Assembly: GCF_000153165.2 (NCBI RefSeq)
Contig: NC_014472.1
Location: 1,547,501 to 1,611,500, forward strand
Origin: Maribacter sp. HTCC2170
GTDB taxonomy: Bacteria; Bacteroidota; Bacteroidia; Flavobacteriales; Flavobacteriaceae
DNA length: 64,000 nucleotides
Reading direction: 5' to 3'
In this document: piece after piece, positions 8,891 through 18,073 of the stretch
Numbering within the stretch: the first letter of the stretch is position 1
How the letters are laid out: every line of letters starts with the position of its first letter
The notes under the pieces: model-generated
Database searches by the model: none
What the model was told of the DNA's origin: nothing
The model's input: only the letters and a program-made list of their open reading frames with translations
Program-made: the position numbers and the translations under genes

Positions 8891-10069
8891 TTATTCTATT
8901 TCCTTACTCAAAGTTACACTAATATTGTCATTTTTTAAGTAATGGATAAAAAGCATGAAAAAGAAAGAAAAAAACAGTACCCCATGATGTCTTCTAAAGA
9001 TAGATTCTATTAAAAATACAAAAACAATACTAACGCAAAAACCGATTGGCAAAAGATGCTTTCCTCGATTCTTAATAGCACGCTCATACAGCATAAAGAA
9101 GAAATAAAAAAACAGCAACACTAATAATACGCCACCACCCAGAAGAAACTCAAAATACTGATTATGGGCATGATACTTATTCTTAAATTCCCAACTTCTA
9201 GGCTTCCTTGCCGCCTGCATTATTTCAAATTCTTTACCCAGGCCATATCCAAAAATCGGGGCTTGACTTACCAATTCCTTATTGGTGTTAAAGTTTCGTA
9301 TTCTAGAATTTTCTCCATCAATCTTACTAAAGACATTTTGGACTGTTGGATTTGTCAAAGCAATAAAGATCAAAAGTGGTAATACAACCATCACATTCGA
9401 AACAATCGAGATATACTTTGGTATAACATGATAAACCACAATCAGAAAACTCAAAACCATCAACAAACCGATTCCACTTAATGAACCGGTATACCAGAGT
9501 AACAAAAGTGATATTGCGCAAATTGCTACAATCGAAATTACTTTGAACTTCATATTACTCTTTACCAATTCATCAACAATAAACAAATAAGCCAAATTAA
9601 GGTAAAAGGCATAGTATATTTTTTGAATATCTATAATAGAATACTGCTGCCAGGAATTGTAAAGAGAATTTGCACTAAGATCTATTATTTCAAATGAGGC
9701 AACGGTCAAGTTTATAAATCCCACAAAATATACTCCGCTTGCAAACGAAATCAACAAATATCTATGCCAACTTGGTCTAAGGCTTGTGTGTAAAAACAAA
9801 AAATAGAAAAAGAAAACTAATCCGATAAGAATCAGAAACGATTCATCAAAACGCTTGGCAACTAAAAAAATATTCAATAGGGAGAATACCAGAAGCGCCA
9901 ACAATGCGTACAAAAGTTTACTATTGAACAATTCTCTTTCTATTTTCAAGTTAAAAAGAGCAACAATTCCGACAAAAATCAGTGATTTACTGCTCCAATC
10001 TGGATCAAAACATAAGCTAAATGCTAATACGCATAAACTAAATAGATAGAGCTTTTCTCCCCTTGACAT
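8891..10069 (-). CDS. O-antigen ligase/polymerase family membrane protein (WaaL/Wzy-like)
   Basis: A 392-residue protein with about ten to eleven membrane segments and one large external loop. In that loop the pattern PIFGYGLGKE followed by NKYHAHNQYFEFLLGGG (about 307-323) is the conserved His-containing motif of the Wzy_C family, which covers O-antigen ligases and some polymerases. It overlaps the preceding membrane protein gene by 32 bp, so translation is likely coupled. Having two such proteins side by side suggests one polymerase and one ligase; this one looks more like the ligase, but the assignment is tentative. Confidence 0.75.
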   Translation of the reverse strand: MSRGEKLYLFSLCVLAFSLCFDPDWSSKSLIFVGIVALFNLKIERELFNSKLLYALLALLVFSLLNIFLVAKRFDESFLILIGLVFFFYFLFLHTSLRPSWHRYLLISFASGVYFVGFINLTVASFEIIDLSANSLYNSWQQYSIIDIQKIYYAFYLNLAYLFIVDELVKSNMKFKVISIVAICAISLLLLWYTGSLSGIGLLMVLSFLIVVYHVIPKYISIVSNVMVVLPLLIFIALTNPTVQNVFSKIDGENSRIRNFNTNKELVSQAPIFGYGLGKEFEIMQAARKPRSWEFKNKYHAHNQYFEFLLGGGVLLVLLFFYFFFMLYERAIKNRGKHLLPIGFCVSIVFVFLIESIFRRHHGVLFFSFFFMLFIHYLKNDNISVTLSKEIE

Positions 10070-11435
10070 TATTATAATTTAACCCTATTAAAAATAAAAC
10101 CATCCCAAAGGCATATGGCGAAAATGCCTCCTCCTGATATATTCCCTGAACAAAAAGAACAATAGTCAATATCTTGATAATATTTAACTGTACAACCGAA
10201 GAACCAAGTGATATAAATAGTTTTTTAATTGTGTCTATGAAGTAATAGATATAAAATAACGACATAATTCCCAGACTAGAGAAAAGTACTCCAAATACAC
10301 TTTCACTCCCATTTTGGAATCTTGTCCAATACCCAAGATCTGGAAGTGGATTGCCAGAAGGGCCGGAAACCAATGAATTTGATAAATTTCCACCAAAACC
10401 AAGGCCGTTACCCAAAGTTGGTAAATACTCTACACCAGCAAAAAAACCAACTATATGTTCATTTCTGCTGTACACACCAAGGCAAATCAGCAGAATATTG
10501 ATAACGAAATAAAGGGTGATTGCTAGATTTTTTGACAAATTGGTCCTATACATTAAAAAGTACAGCAACATCGCGAAAAAAATTACCAAGAAAGCACCTT
10601 TGGAATTCACTGATAGTACAACCAACACAAAAATCAGAAACAGCCGTATTTTCTTATGGGGCCAATAAAAGTAAATTCCCAAAATTGACAAGAAATACCC
10701 TAATGAAATAATACTTTTGATTAAAGATCCTATCCTCGCAAGCTTTACATCAAACCAAGAGATATTGAACAACTTCTTTTTTCTGTAAAAAGCAAGCAAC
10801 TCATCCCAATCTGCCACACCTACTTTAATGCCAAAATAACTAAGGTCATTAAGAAAGAAACTTACAATTAAGGGGAACAAAAACTGTAGGGTGGTAATAA
10901 TCGCACATATAATGAGTAAGCCTTTCATATTGTTGTTAAGAAAGGATAGTTCTAACCTTTTAGAAAAATAAAGCCCCGCTAACAAGTAAAGTATTGGAGC
11001 CACAAAAAGCCTTAAATATACAACGCTATTGAGAAATCCATAATTCAATACCCCAAAAACAAAATATACTACCAATAGTAAAACAATCCCAATAGTTTTT
11101 AGATAAAATGATCTGTTAAGAAATGTTGAACTATCCTTAAATATAAATAGAGCCAGAAGTGAAGGTACTAAAAAATTAATGCCATGCAATACTTTAAATT
11201 CAGCATCGGAACCAAGCAAATCTGAAAAAAAAGCAATAAAAGTATTTTGAAAGAATATCGTTTGAATAAAAAATGCGAAAAACAATTTTGAGTTACTGAC
11301 AACTCCAAAAAAAATCATCAGAAGTATCACCAATCCCAAAAAAAGATTAACTGATAAGGAGAAAAAAAGGACCAAGTTCAATCCAAAGGCGATTAGCCCC
11401 AAACTGTAAATTTCCTTTTTTAGAGATATGGTCAT
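10038..11435 (-). CDS. Polytopic membrane protein, probable Wzy-type polymerase
   Basis: A 465-residue, very hydrophobic protein with about twelve predicted membrane segments. A long loop in the second half carries GNGLGFGGNLSN and a Trp/Arg/Glu-rich stretch. Wzy polymerases share little sequence, so the call rests on topology, size and position between the flippase/transferase genes and the ligase-like gene. The 3' end overlaps the next gene by 32 bp. It may instead be a second ligase-like protein. No other function is suggested. Confidence 0.6.
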   Translation of the reverse strand: MTISLKKEIYSLGLIAFGLNLVLFFSLSVNLFLGLVILLMIFFGVVSNSKLFFAFFIQTIFFQNTFIAFFSDLLGSDAEFKVLHGINFLVPSLLALFIFKDSSTFLNRSFYLKTIGIVLLLVVYFVFGVLNYGFLNSVVYLRLFVAPILYLLAGLYFSKRLELSFLNNNMKGLLIICAIITTLQFLFPLIVSFFLNDLSYFGIKVGVADWDELLAFYRKKKLFNISWFDVKLARIGSLIKSIISLGYFLSILGIYFYWPHKKIRLFLIFVLVVLSVNSKGAFLVIFFAMLLYFLMYRTNLSKNLAITLYFVINILLICLGVYSRNEHIVGFFAGVEYLPTLGNGLGFGGNLSNSLVSGPSGNPLPDLGYWTRFQNGSESVFGVLFSSLGIMSLFYIYYFIDTIKKLFISLGSSVVQLNIIKILTIVLFVQGIYQEEAFSPYAFGMVLFLIGLNYNNVKGRKALSI

Positions 11436-11442
11436 TACAAAA

Positions 11443-12471
11443 TTATTCCAGTTTAATGATTTTTACGTTTTCACTTTTATCATACTCTCTATAGAGCTTG
11501 TAGGTGTTATGACCGTTAAATATGTGTTTTAGGTTAGAAATTTCAAAAGATCTGAATTGAATGTTGGGAATCAATTTCAAAATTGTATAATAGGCGGATG
11601 AGGTAAACATCCCAAATTCAACAGGCAAATAACTCATTTTCATTAGAGACAACTCTATTGGAATACCAGGTTCTATAATTTGCCATCCATGCTTTTTTAC
11701 AATTAATTTATGTTCTTGGCTTTCATATCTGTGTGGAAAATAAACCACCTTTTTATCATGATAAGATACTGCTACTTGTTCAAAAATGTGTTCTGCTTTA
11801 TTATATGATTCAGAATTCCAATAAAATGGGGTTCCTATGAAATATACCGTGTTTGCGTCAATGTCCTTTTTGGTATACTCCTTTTTAAGATAGTTGAAAC
11901 TGTTGTACTTATATTCTAAATAAGGGTGGTCATTTTCCATTAACTCCCTATACATGGTAAAAAAACTTATTCTATCATTATTAGTTTTAATATTGGCATT
12001 TAACCCTACCAAAGTTGGGAATATTCTTTTGTAAATTGAAGAAAATGATTTGATTTTTTTCTTTTTAAGTACCTGGTGTTCATGGAATGCAGCAGTTCCA
12101 TCATCTAGATATATGCAATGTGCACCCTTTGTGCTATTGGCCATAATAGCTTGGTATATTGATGCAATATGCCCAACAAGCACTAGGTCATATTTGTTTT
12201 TTAAATTACTCCTTGCCGAATGAATAACTTTCTTATAAAACTTTAAACGCGTGATAAAACTTTTATTAATGTCCTGAACGCTAATTATTTTGACATTACC
12301 ACATAATTCTAAAGTGCTGAATGTATCTTTTATCTGGTTTAGGTTGTTCACTTCTCTTGAACTGATCAAATAATAATCAACCTCATAGTCAACTGCATGC
12401 GCTTTGAGATATTCATTTGAATTAATTAGCTGAAGTGGTGACTCAATTATTACAAGGGCCTTTTTATTCAT
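11443..12471 (-). CDS. Sialyltransferase-like glycosyltransferase (GT52/polysialyltransferase type)
   Basis: A 342-residue protein starting with a VIIESPLQLINSNEYL strand typical of this superfamily. The bacterial sialyltransferase signatures can be placed in order: DDG at 123-125 in a YLDDGTA context, a His at 247 in YFPHRYE where the family usually has His-Pro, and a Ser-Ser pair at 291-292 in TSSAYY. GT52, GT38 and GT80 enzymes use these residues for CMP-sugar binding and catalysis. The locus also encodes a nonulosonate synthase and a CMP-sugar synthetase, which supports transfer of a sialic-like acid. The His-Arg in place of His-Pro is unusual. The exact GT family cannot be fixed by eye. 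Confidence 0.65.
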   Translation of the reverse strand: MNKKALVIIESPLQLINSNEYLKAHAVDYEVDYYLISSREVNNLNQIKDTFSTLELCGNVKIISVQDINKSFITRLKFYKKVIHSARSNLKNKYDLVLVGHIASIYQAIMANSTKGAHCIYLDDGTAAFHEHQVLKKKKIKSFSSIYKRIFPTLVGLNANIKTNNDRISFFTMYRELMENDHPYLEYKYNSFNYLKKEYTKKDIDANTVYFIGTPFYWNSESYNKAEHIFEQVAVSYHDKKVVYFPHRYESQEHKLIVKKHGWQIIEPGIPIELSLMKMSYLPVEFGMFTSSAYYTILKLIPNIQFRSFEISNLKHIFNGHNTYKLYREYDKSENVKIIKLE

Positions 12472-12511
12472 TAATCAAATTTAAAAAATAAACATTTTTA
12501 ATCTTTACTTA

Positions 12512-13945
12512 TTACTTCGATGTAATCTTTTTACGTAAAAATCTCATCAATTTTACATACAAATCTTTAAAGTTCACCAATTTACCAATGAAAATATAAC
12601 TAATACCAAAATAGAGTATTACCCTAATCAAAAATTCAAACTTAGAGTTCTCATTTGCACTAAAAATCATATAGATAGAAATACCTATGAGCGCGAGGCT
12701 TGAAAGGAAAAACCATTTCATAAAATAATCTCCGCTAAAAGCCTTTTTTGAATAGTGGTAACTAAACGGAATAGAAATAAAATAAGAAAATGCAGTAACT
12801 ATTGCAGCCCCGTTGATGCCATAGATTGGTATAACAATTATGTTAAGAATTATATTAATAACCCCAATGGTCATGAATATTATCGATTTGTATTTTACGA
12901 ATTCACTAAAATATGTCATCGATGGTTGCAATATCAAATTATAACCATTTATATAAGAAGAAAATGATAATATAATAAATATAATAAATGAAGTTTGGTA
13001 ATTTTCTCCTATTATGTAGAAAATCTCTTTCGAAAATAAAATCAAAGCAAATAATAAAACAAAAATAGCAATAAGAAAAAACTTGATTAGTTGATTAAAT
13101 TTATTACGGTTTTTCTCGCTAATACTCTGATATATCTGAGGGGTGAAATTTTTATTTACCGTGGAGATGAACTGCCCTGGAATATTCACAAGTCTAGTCC
13201 CCATTGAATATATTCCTAAACTGTGATATCCTAACATCAATTGAATCATAAGTCTATCGGAGAATTTAATTAAAAAAGTTGATAAAATCGCCGGGAAGAA
13301 TAAAATTGAGTACCTACCCATTTCCTTAATGAAAGTGCTTTCTATTAATCCAACTTTTAAACTTTTAAAATAATATGGCATGGAAATCAATAGACCCAAC
13401 AACTGCTCAATAAAATTGGCTAACAAAACAGCCAAAATTTTATTTTCCATTTTAAGAACTAGAATCAAGGCAAATAAACTCCTTACTATCGAGATCACAA
13501 TAGAAATCAAACCTATTTTTTTCACGTTACCAACACATATCAAATAAGAGCTAACTACTGGGAAAAAAATAGCAACTACGGATGTAAAAAAAACCAAATC
13601 CAAATAAGCTGTATTTTCAATGTCAATTAAATCAAGGATGGAGACCCTTAATGATAGATATAAGATACTTCCAAAAAGTATTGAAATACATTGTAGTACG
13701 GCAAGGTTGGTGAATAAAGCGGTCACTGGCTTTCCATCATTATCAAAGTAATACTTATCAAAAGTACTTTTGAGTGAAAATGAAATTATTAAAAAAAACC
13801 CTGTGAAAAAGAGTTGTAAGATTGCAATTTTACCGAAGTCCTCTGGTGCTATCACAAAGGAATACAGGGGAATCAATAGAAAGGCAATACCTTTAGCTAT
13901 GAATTCTGAAGCCAGTAGAACCCCAGTATTTTTAAGAATGCCCAT
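12512..13945 (-). CDS. Wzx-type oligosaccharide flippase
   Basis: A 477-residue MOP/MATE-fold protein with about twelve to fourteen membrane spans. It opens with the family-typical GILKNTGVLLASEFIAKGIAFLLIPLY-like N-terminal helix (cut here: GILKNTGVLLASEF). Internal segments such as RLVNIPGQF and NKNFTPQIYQ, and the repeated two-bundle layout, are those of lipid-linked oligosaccharide flippases. It should move the undecaprenyl-linked repeat unit across the inner membrane for polymerisation. Its position, upstream of the sialyltransferase-like gene and the polymerase candidates, fits a Wzx/Wzy pathway. Confidence 0.88.
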   Translation of the reverse strand: MGILKNTGVLLASEFIAKGIAFLLIPLYSFVIAPEDFGKIAILQLFFTGFFLIISFSLKSTFDKYYFDNDGKPVTALFTNLAVLQCISILFGSILYLSLRVSILDLIDIENTAYLDLVFFTSVVAIFFPVVSSYLICVGNVKKIGLISIVISIVRSLFALILVLKMENKILAVLLANFIEQLLGLLISMPYYFKSLKVGLIESTFIKEMGRYSILFFPAILSTFLIKFSDRLMIQLMLGYHSLGIYSMGTRLVNIPGQFISTVNKNFTPQIYQSISEKNRNKFNQLIKFFLIAIFVLLFALILFSKEIFYIIGENYQTSFIIFIILSFSSYINGYNLILQPSMTYFSEFVKYKSIIFMTIGVINIILNIIVIPIYGINGAAIVTAFSYFISIPFSYHYSKKAFSGDYFMKWFFLSSLALIGISIYMIFSANENSKFEFLIRVILYFGISYIFIGKLVNFKDLYVKLMRFLRKKITSK

Positions 13946-13962
13946 TCAATGAGTGTTGTTGT

Positions 13963-14646
13963 CTAATCAAGGTCCTCGAAAATTCTTTCGGCGAGTAACC
14001 AATCCATAGGAGAGTCCAAATCTAATGAGTATTGTTCCTCCATCACATATTTTCTTACTTTTTTAAAACTTAAATGGCTCCTGTTCTTTAGAGAATTGAC
14101 ATTTATGATATAGATAGCTCCATTATATTCCCATACTTTGGGACAATCTTGGCGTCTAGTGAAATTGCCTTTTTTCGATTTTGTCAACCACTTTTCATGA
14201 TTTTCTTCAAAAAGCACATAATAAGGATTTGCCTTTGTTTCCTTGACCGAAACAACCATATCACAACTTTTGTCATACAACTCCAATGCTTCACTTATAT
14301 GCTTAGATGTACGGAATGGTGATGTTGCTTGCAAAAAAATAATCACATCAGGGAAGTAATTTTTCTTTTCATAAAAATCTAAGGCGTGCAAAAGAACGTC
14401 ATAAGTGTTTGCGGAGTCCGTAGCCAATTCTTTTGGTCTAAGAAAAGGAACGGGTAATCCAATTTGTTCTACCACTTGTTTTATCTCTTTGGAATCCGTT
14501 GATACACAAATAACCTCATCTTTGAAAAGCTTTCTCGCAGCTTCAATGGTATAGTGAATTAAAGGCTTTCCATTTAATTTTTTAATGTTCTTACCAGGGA
14601 TACCTTTTGACCCTCCTCTTACTGGTATTATTATCAATGGATTCAT
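13963..14646 (-). CDS. neuA: CMP-nonulosonate synthetase (acylneuraminate cytidylyltransferase)
   Basis: A 227-residue single-domain nucleotidyltransferase of the NeuA/PseF/LegF family. It activates a nonulosonic acid with CTP to give a CMP-sugar. Diagnostic is the N-terminal IIPVRGGSKGIPGKNIKKL (6-24), followed by CVSTDSKEI and LQATSPFR. Paired with the NeuB-type synthase in the same operon, it sets up the donor for the sialyltransferase-like protein. Whether the sugar is neuraminic, legionaminic, pseudaminic or another acid cannot be decided from this protein. The gene symbol is by family. Confidence 0.88.
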   Translation of the reverse strand: MNPLIIIPVRGGSKGIPGKNIKKLNGKPLIHYTIEAARKLFKDEVICVSTDSKEIKQVVEQIGLPVPFLRPKELATDSANTYDVLLHALDFYEKKNYFPDVIIFLQATSPFRTSKHISEALELYDKSCDMVVSVKETKANPYYVLFEENHEKWLTKSKKGNFTRRQDCPKVWEYNGAIYIINVNSLKNRSHLSFKKVRKYVMEEQYSLDLDSPMDWLLAERIFEDLD

Positions 14647-14658
14647 TCTCTATCACCA

Positions 14659-15693
14659 TTAAATCTTGGACAGTTCAAATTCCATCATAATATCAACCAA
14701 TTCCTCAAATTTTACACTGGCTTCCCAATTTAATTTTTCTTTGGCCTTAGTCGCATCCCCAATAAGAATATCGACCTCAGTAGGTCTGAAGTAATATGGG
14801 TCAATAGTAACTAATATTTGATTCGTCTTACTGTCATAACCAACTTCATCAACACCAGTTCCTTTCCAAGCAATGTCTATCTCTATGTAATTAAAAGCCT
14901 TCTCAATAAACTCCCTTACTGTATGAGTTTCTCCGGTAGCAATCACAAATTCTTCAGCGGTTTCCTGTTGTAGCATTAACCACATTGCCTTCACATAATC
15001 TTTTGCATACCCCCAATCCCTCTTGGCATCTAAATTTCCAAGACGCATCTTTTCAAGTTTACCTGCTTTAATTTTAGCGACAGATTCCGCAATCTTCTTT
15101 GTGACAAAACTATTCCCCCTTCGTGGGCTTTCATGATTAAAAAGAATGCCGTTACAAGCATATATGTTATAAGCTTCCCTATAATTGATCGTTAACCAAT
15201 ATGAGTACATTTTTGCGACCCCATAAGGACTTCTGGGGTAAAAGGGTGTAGTTTCTTTTTGTGGTATCTCTTGAACCTTTCCGTAAAGTTCACTTGTCGA
15301 TGCCTGATAGTATTTGGTTTTGTTTTCAAGCCCCAATATTCGGATTGCCTCAAGAATTCTTAGGCTTCCAACTGCATCGGCATTGGCCGTATACTCCGGG
15401 ATATCAAATGATATTCTAACATGGCTTTGGGCGGCCAGATTATATACTTCATCTGGTTGAATTTGTTGTAATAATCTCATTATGTTAGAAGAATCCGTCA
15501 TGTCCCCATAGTGAACATGAAAATCGAGTTCATGACTGTCAACACCTTTATAAAGATGATCAATCCTTAATTTTTGTTCTAAACTTGCTCTTCTGACCAT
15601 GCCATGGACTTCATATCCTTTTTCCAATAAAAATTCGGCCAAATAACTTCCGTCCTGCCCAGTAACCCCAGTAATTAGTGCTTTTTTCTTCAC
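14659..15693 (-). CDS. gmd: GDP-mannose 4,6-dehydratase
   Basis: A 344-residue extended SDR. It has the [16 protein letters not shown] Rossmann motif (GxxGxxG at 9-15), MVRRAS (32-37), the STSE active-site stretch (132-135) and Tyr157/Lys161 of YxxxK. The NHESPRRG loop that follows is hallmark GMD. It converts GDP-mannose to GDP-4-keto-6-deoxymannose. No GDP-fucose synthase is in the locus; the DegT aminotransferase gene starts just upstream (3 bp gap), so GDP-perosamine is the likely end product. The length is near the family norm (about 345-370). Confidence 0.93.
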   Translation of the reverse strand: MKKKALITGVTGQDGSYLAEFLLEKGYEVHGMVRRASLEQKLRIDHLYKGVDSHELDFHVHYGDMTDSSNIMRLLQQIQPDEVYNLAAQSHVRISFDIPEYTANADAVGSLRILEAIRILGLENKTKYYQASTSELYGKVQEIPQKETTPFYPRSPYGVAKMYSYWLTINYREAYNIYACNGILFNHESPRRGNSFVTKKIAESVAKIKAGKLEKMRLGNLDAKRDWGYAKDYVKAMWLMLQQETAEEFVIATGETHTVREFIEKAFNYIEIDIAWKGTGVDEVGYDSKTNQILVTIDPYYFRPTEVDILIGDATKAKEKLNWEASVKFEELVDIMMEFELSKI

Positions 15694-15696
15694 AAT

Positions 15697-16788
15697 CTAT
15701 TTAATATTATTTCTGATTATTTCTATTATTCTATCTTGTTCATTCTTCTTCAATGCAGGAAAACTGGGTAAATTCATTCCCCTTGCCGCAACTTCCTTGG
15801 TATGCGGGCAATCTTCGACTTTGTTATAAAAAGGCAGTTCGTCTATAGGAGTAAAAAAAGGCCTTGTCTCTATATTCGCTTTTTCCAGGGCATTTATGAT
15901 GTTTTCCCTTTCATCAATTGATTTAAACAAAATTGAACACATCCAATATGAAGAGGTGGAATTTTCTGGCAACCTCTGGAAACTCACCAAATCTTTAAGC
16001 CCCTCCTCATAATTTCGTTGTAGCTGCCTTTTTAGTTCCAGTATATCATCAATTTTGCCAAGCTGGGCCACACCAATTGCAGCCTGAATATTAGTCATCC
16101 TATAATTATATCCGAGAACATCATGATAATACCGAATGGTATCTGAATTGCCTTGGTTTTTCAGCTTTCTGATTTTATCTGCCAGTTTCTTATGAGGGGT
16201 CAATACCATACCTCCTTCTCCTGTTGTTATGGTTTTGTTTCCAAAGAAGGAAAAAGTAGAAATATCACCTAATGTTCCTGACATCTTCTCCTCATAAGTA
16301 GCCCCGAAAGATTCTGCTGCATCCTCAATAAGATAGATTCCATGCTTGTCGGCAATTCTTTTAAGCTTATTGTATTCGACAGGAGCCCCATATACGTTAG
16401 TATACAGGATGGCTTTTGTCCTTGAGGATATTTTTGCCTCAATTAGAGATGGATCCAAATTCCAGCTGAAAGGATCAATATCGACAAAAATAGGGGTTGC
16501 ACCTACATACAAAATCGAGTTTGAAGAAGCTACATAAGTAAAGTTCGGAGTGATTACTTCGTCTCCAGGTCCAATGCCTAAAGCCAACATAGCCAAATGA
16601 ATCGCTACGGTACCGTTACTAACTGTAATAGCATGATTTGCTTTAGTATATTCCTGAACTTTCTCTTCAAAAGTCTTTATAAACTTTCCCTGACTAGATA
16701 TCCAAGTAGATTGCATACATTCTGCAACGATTTTATTCTCGTTTTCCCCTATATAGGGTTTATATATTGGAATTTTTTTAGTGTCCAT
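15697..16788 (-). CDS. DegT/DnrJ/EryC1 family sugar aminotransferase, perhaps perosamine synthase
   Basis: A 363-residue PLP-dependent aminotransferase acting on nucleotide-linked keto sugars. Conserved features: VSNGTVAIHLAMLALGI (57-73), EDAAESFGA (155-163), and the PLP-binding Lys185 in SFFGNKTITTGEGG. Adjacency to gmd and overall similarity to GDP-perosamine synthases suggest transamination of GDP-4-keto-6-deoxymannose at C4. The alternative, since it lies in a nonulosonate gene block, is a LegC-like role on a 4-keto amino sugar. It overlaps the GNAT/TIM fusion gene by 11 bp, which suggests translational coupling. Confidence 0.85.
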   Translation of the reverse strand: MDTKKIPIYKPYIGENENKIVAECMQSTWISSQGKFIKTFEEKVQEYTKANHAITVSNGTVAIHLAMLALGIGPGDEVITPNFTYVASSNSILYVGATPIFVDIDPFSWNLDPSLIEAKISSRTKAILYTNVYGAPVEYNKLKRIADKHGIYLIEDAAESFGATYEEKMSGTLGDISTFSFFGNKTITTGEGGMVLTPHKKLADKIRKLKNQGNSDTIRYYHDVLGYNYRMTNIQAAIGVAQLGKIDDILELKRQLQRNYEEGLKDLVSFQRLPENSTSSYWMCSILFKSIDERENIINALEKANIETRPFFTPIDELPFYNKVEDCPHTKEVAARGMNLPSFPALKKNEQDRIIEIIRNNIK

Positions 16789-18073
16789 GAATCTCCAGCA
16801 AATTTAATTGATTTTTAATTTGAACTGTATCAATATTTTTCACCTCCAAAATATGAATGCAGTCTTCAAAATTCCTCATCTTAGATAGAAACCAGTAGTT
16901 AGTTGATATTGATTCATTGGTATCTCTTTCGCCGTCATTATCACTATGGTGTAAATATTTCACAAATGGTGTTATTTTATCAACCGCATCTTCCATATTA
17001 AAATTCAATGCCTGCGAAGATACTTTCAAATGTGCCGTATCCAAAAGTAATCCAAATCTATTAGAAGATATTTCCTTTACAAATTTTATCATTTCCTCTG
17101 CCCTAGAACAAAAAAGTACCTCCTGCCCATCATCACGAAGATTAAATTTGGCTGTTACATTATTTTCTATCAAAAATGTAAGATTCAAACGTTCAGCCTC
17201 CGAAAGGATAATTTGAACCGAATCCAAAAACAATTTCCAATTTAAATCACGATCAATAGACACATTCACATCTAATTGTTTTCCCAATTCATAAGGATCC
17301 GGATCAATGCAAAATCCTGCATGAGCTGAAAAAAATTTCGCTCCACACTTTTTTGATAATTGAAGACCTTGGATACAATGTTCAATTGAACACTTACGTA
17401 TTTCTTCATTGGCACTGGCAAGATTAATGACAAATGGCTCCTTAGGGGCAGGAAAATAATTATGAGCAAGACGTTTAATATCTGTCCCAATAAAAAAATC
17501 GACCATGTCCTCCTGAAAGGGAAAGCTTGAACTAAATTCAATCGTCCAGTTATTTTCCCTAGCCTGGTCAACAATCTCTTCCCTACTGTTTTTATGAAAT
17601 GCTAGTGTACTTATACCAATGGTCATAGCTTTTTGTTGATTACGGGATATTTCTTTTCTCAAAATGGAATATCCCTCATTCTCTGAAACTACTTCGAATC
17701 CAAAACGCTTATATAAAGCTAATGCCCTTACATTGTCATTATCTACCGACAACTGTATACTATCTAACCCTAGTTCCTTAGCTTTATCTATTAAGACCAG
17801 CATTATTTCTTTTGCGAATCCTTTACCCTGATACTCTTTTTTTACTACAATTCCTAACCAAATAATGTTATCTTCCGCGTCTAAATGTCCATAACCAATA
17901 GGGGTTTTATCAAGTAATAAAAGGAAAGTAAAAACATGGTTTTCCAATGCCTTTACATCCCTACTCTTAAAATACCTGAAAGATTCTTGCTCATCACCTA
18001 GGTTTTTGATAAAGGACACCAACTCACTAGTATTTTTCTGAGAAATTTGTAATACATCCAGACCTAATCCCAT
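16778..18073 (-). CDS. Fusion of GNAT acetyltransferase and xylose-isomerase-like TIM barrel
   Basis: A 431-residue protein in one uninterrupted frame. Residues 1 to about 143 form a GNAT domain with the acetyl-CoA loop EYQGKGFAKE (80-89) and NVRALALYKRFGF (114-126). From about 150 a sugar isomerase/epimerase-like TIM barrel begins (TIGISTLAFH). Candidate metal ligands and catalytic residues are His251 (SAHAGF), Glu303 (LIENN), Asp345 and His348 (LLDTAHLK) and His375/His376. Both gene ends overlap the neighbours (neuB by 10 bp, the aminotransferase by 11 bp). The GNAT part could N-acetylate the amino sugar made next door. The barrel's substrate is unknown. I do not recognise this fusion as a named enzyme. 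Confidence 0.8.
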   Translation of the reverse strand: MGLGLDVLQISQKNTSELVSFIKNLGDEQESFRYFKSRDVKALENHVFTFLLLLDKTPIGYGHLDAEDNIIWLGIVVKKEYQGKGFAKEIMLVLIDKAKELGLDSIQLSVDNDNVRALALYKRFGFEVVSENEGYSILRKEISRNQQKAMTIGISTLAFHKNSREEIVDQARENNWTIEFSSSFPFQEDMVDFFIGTDIKRLAHNYFPAPKEPFVINLASANEEIRKCSIEHCIQGLQLSKKCGAKFFSAHAGFCIDPDPYELGKQLDVNVSIDRDLNWKLFLDSVQIILSEAERLNLTFLIENNVTAKFNLRDDGQEVLFCSRAEEMIKFVKEISSNRFGLLLDTAHLKVSSQALNFNMEDAVDKITPFVKYLHHSDNDGERDTNESISTNYWFLSKMRNFEDCIHILEVKNIDTVQIKNQLNLLEIHGH

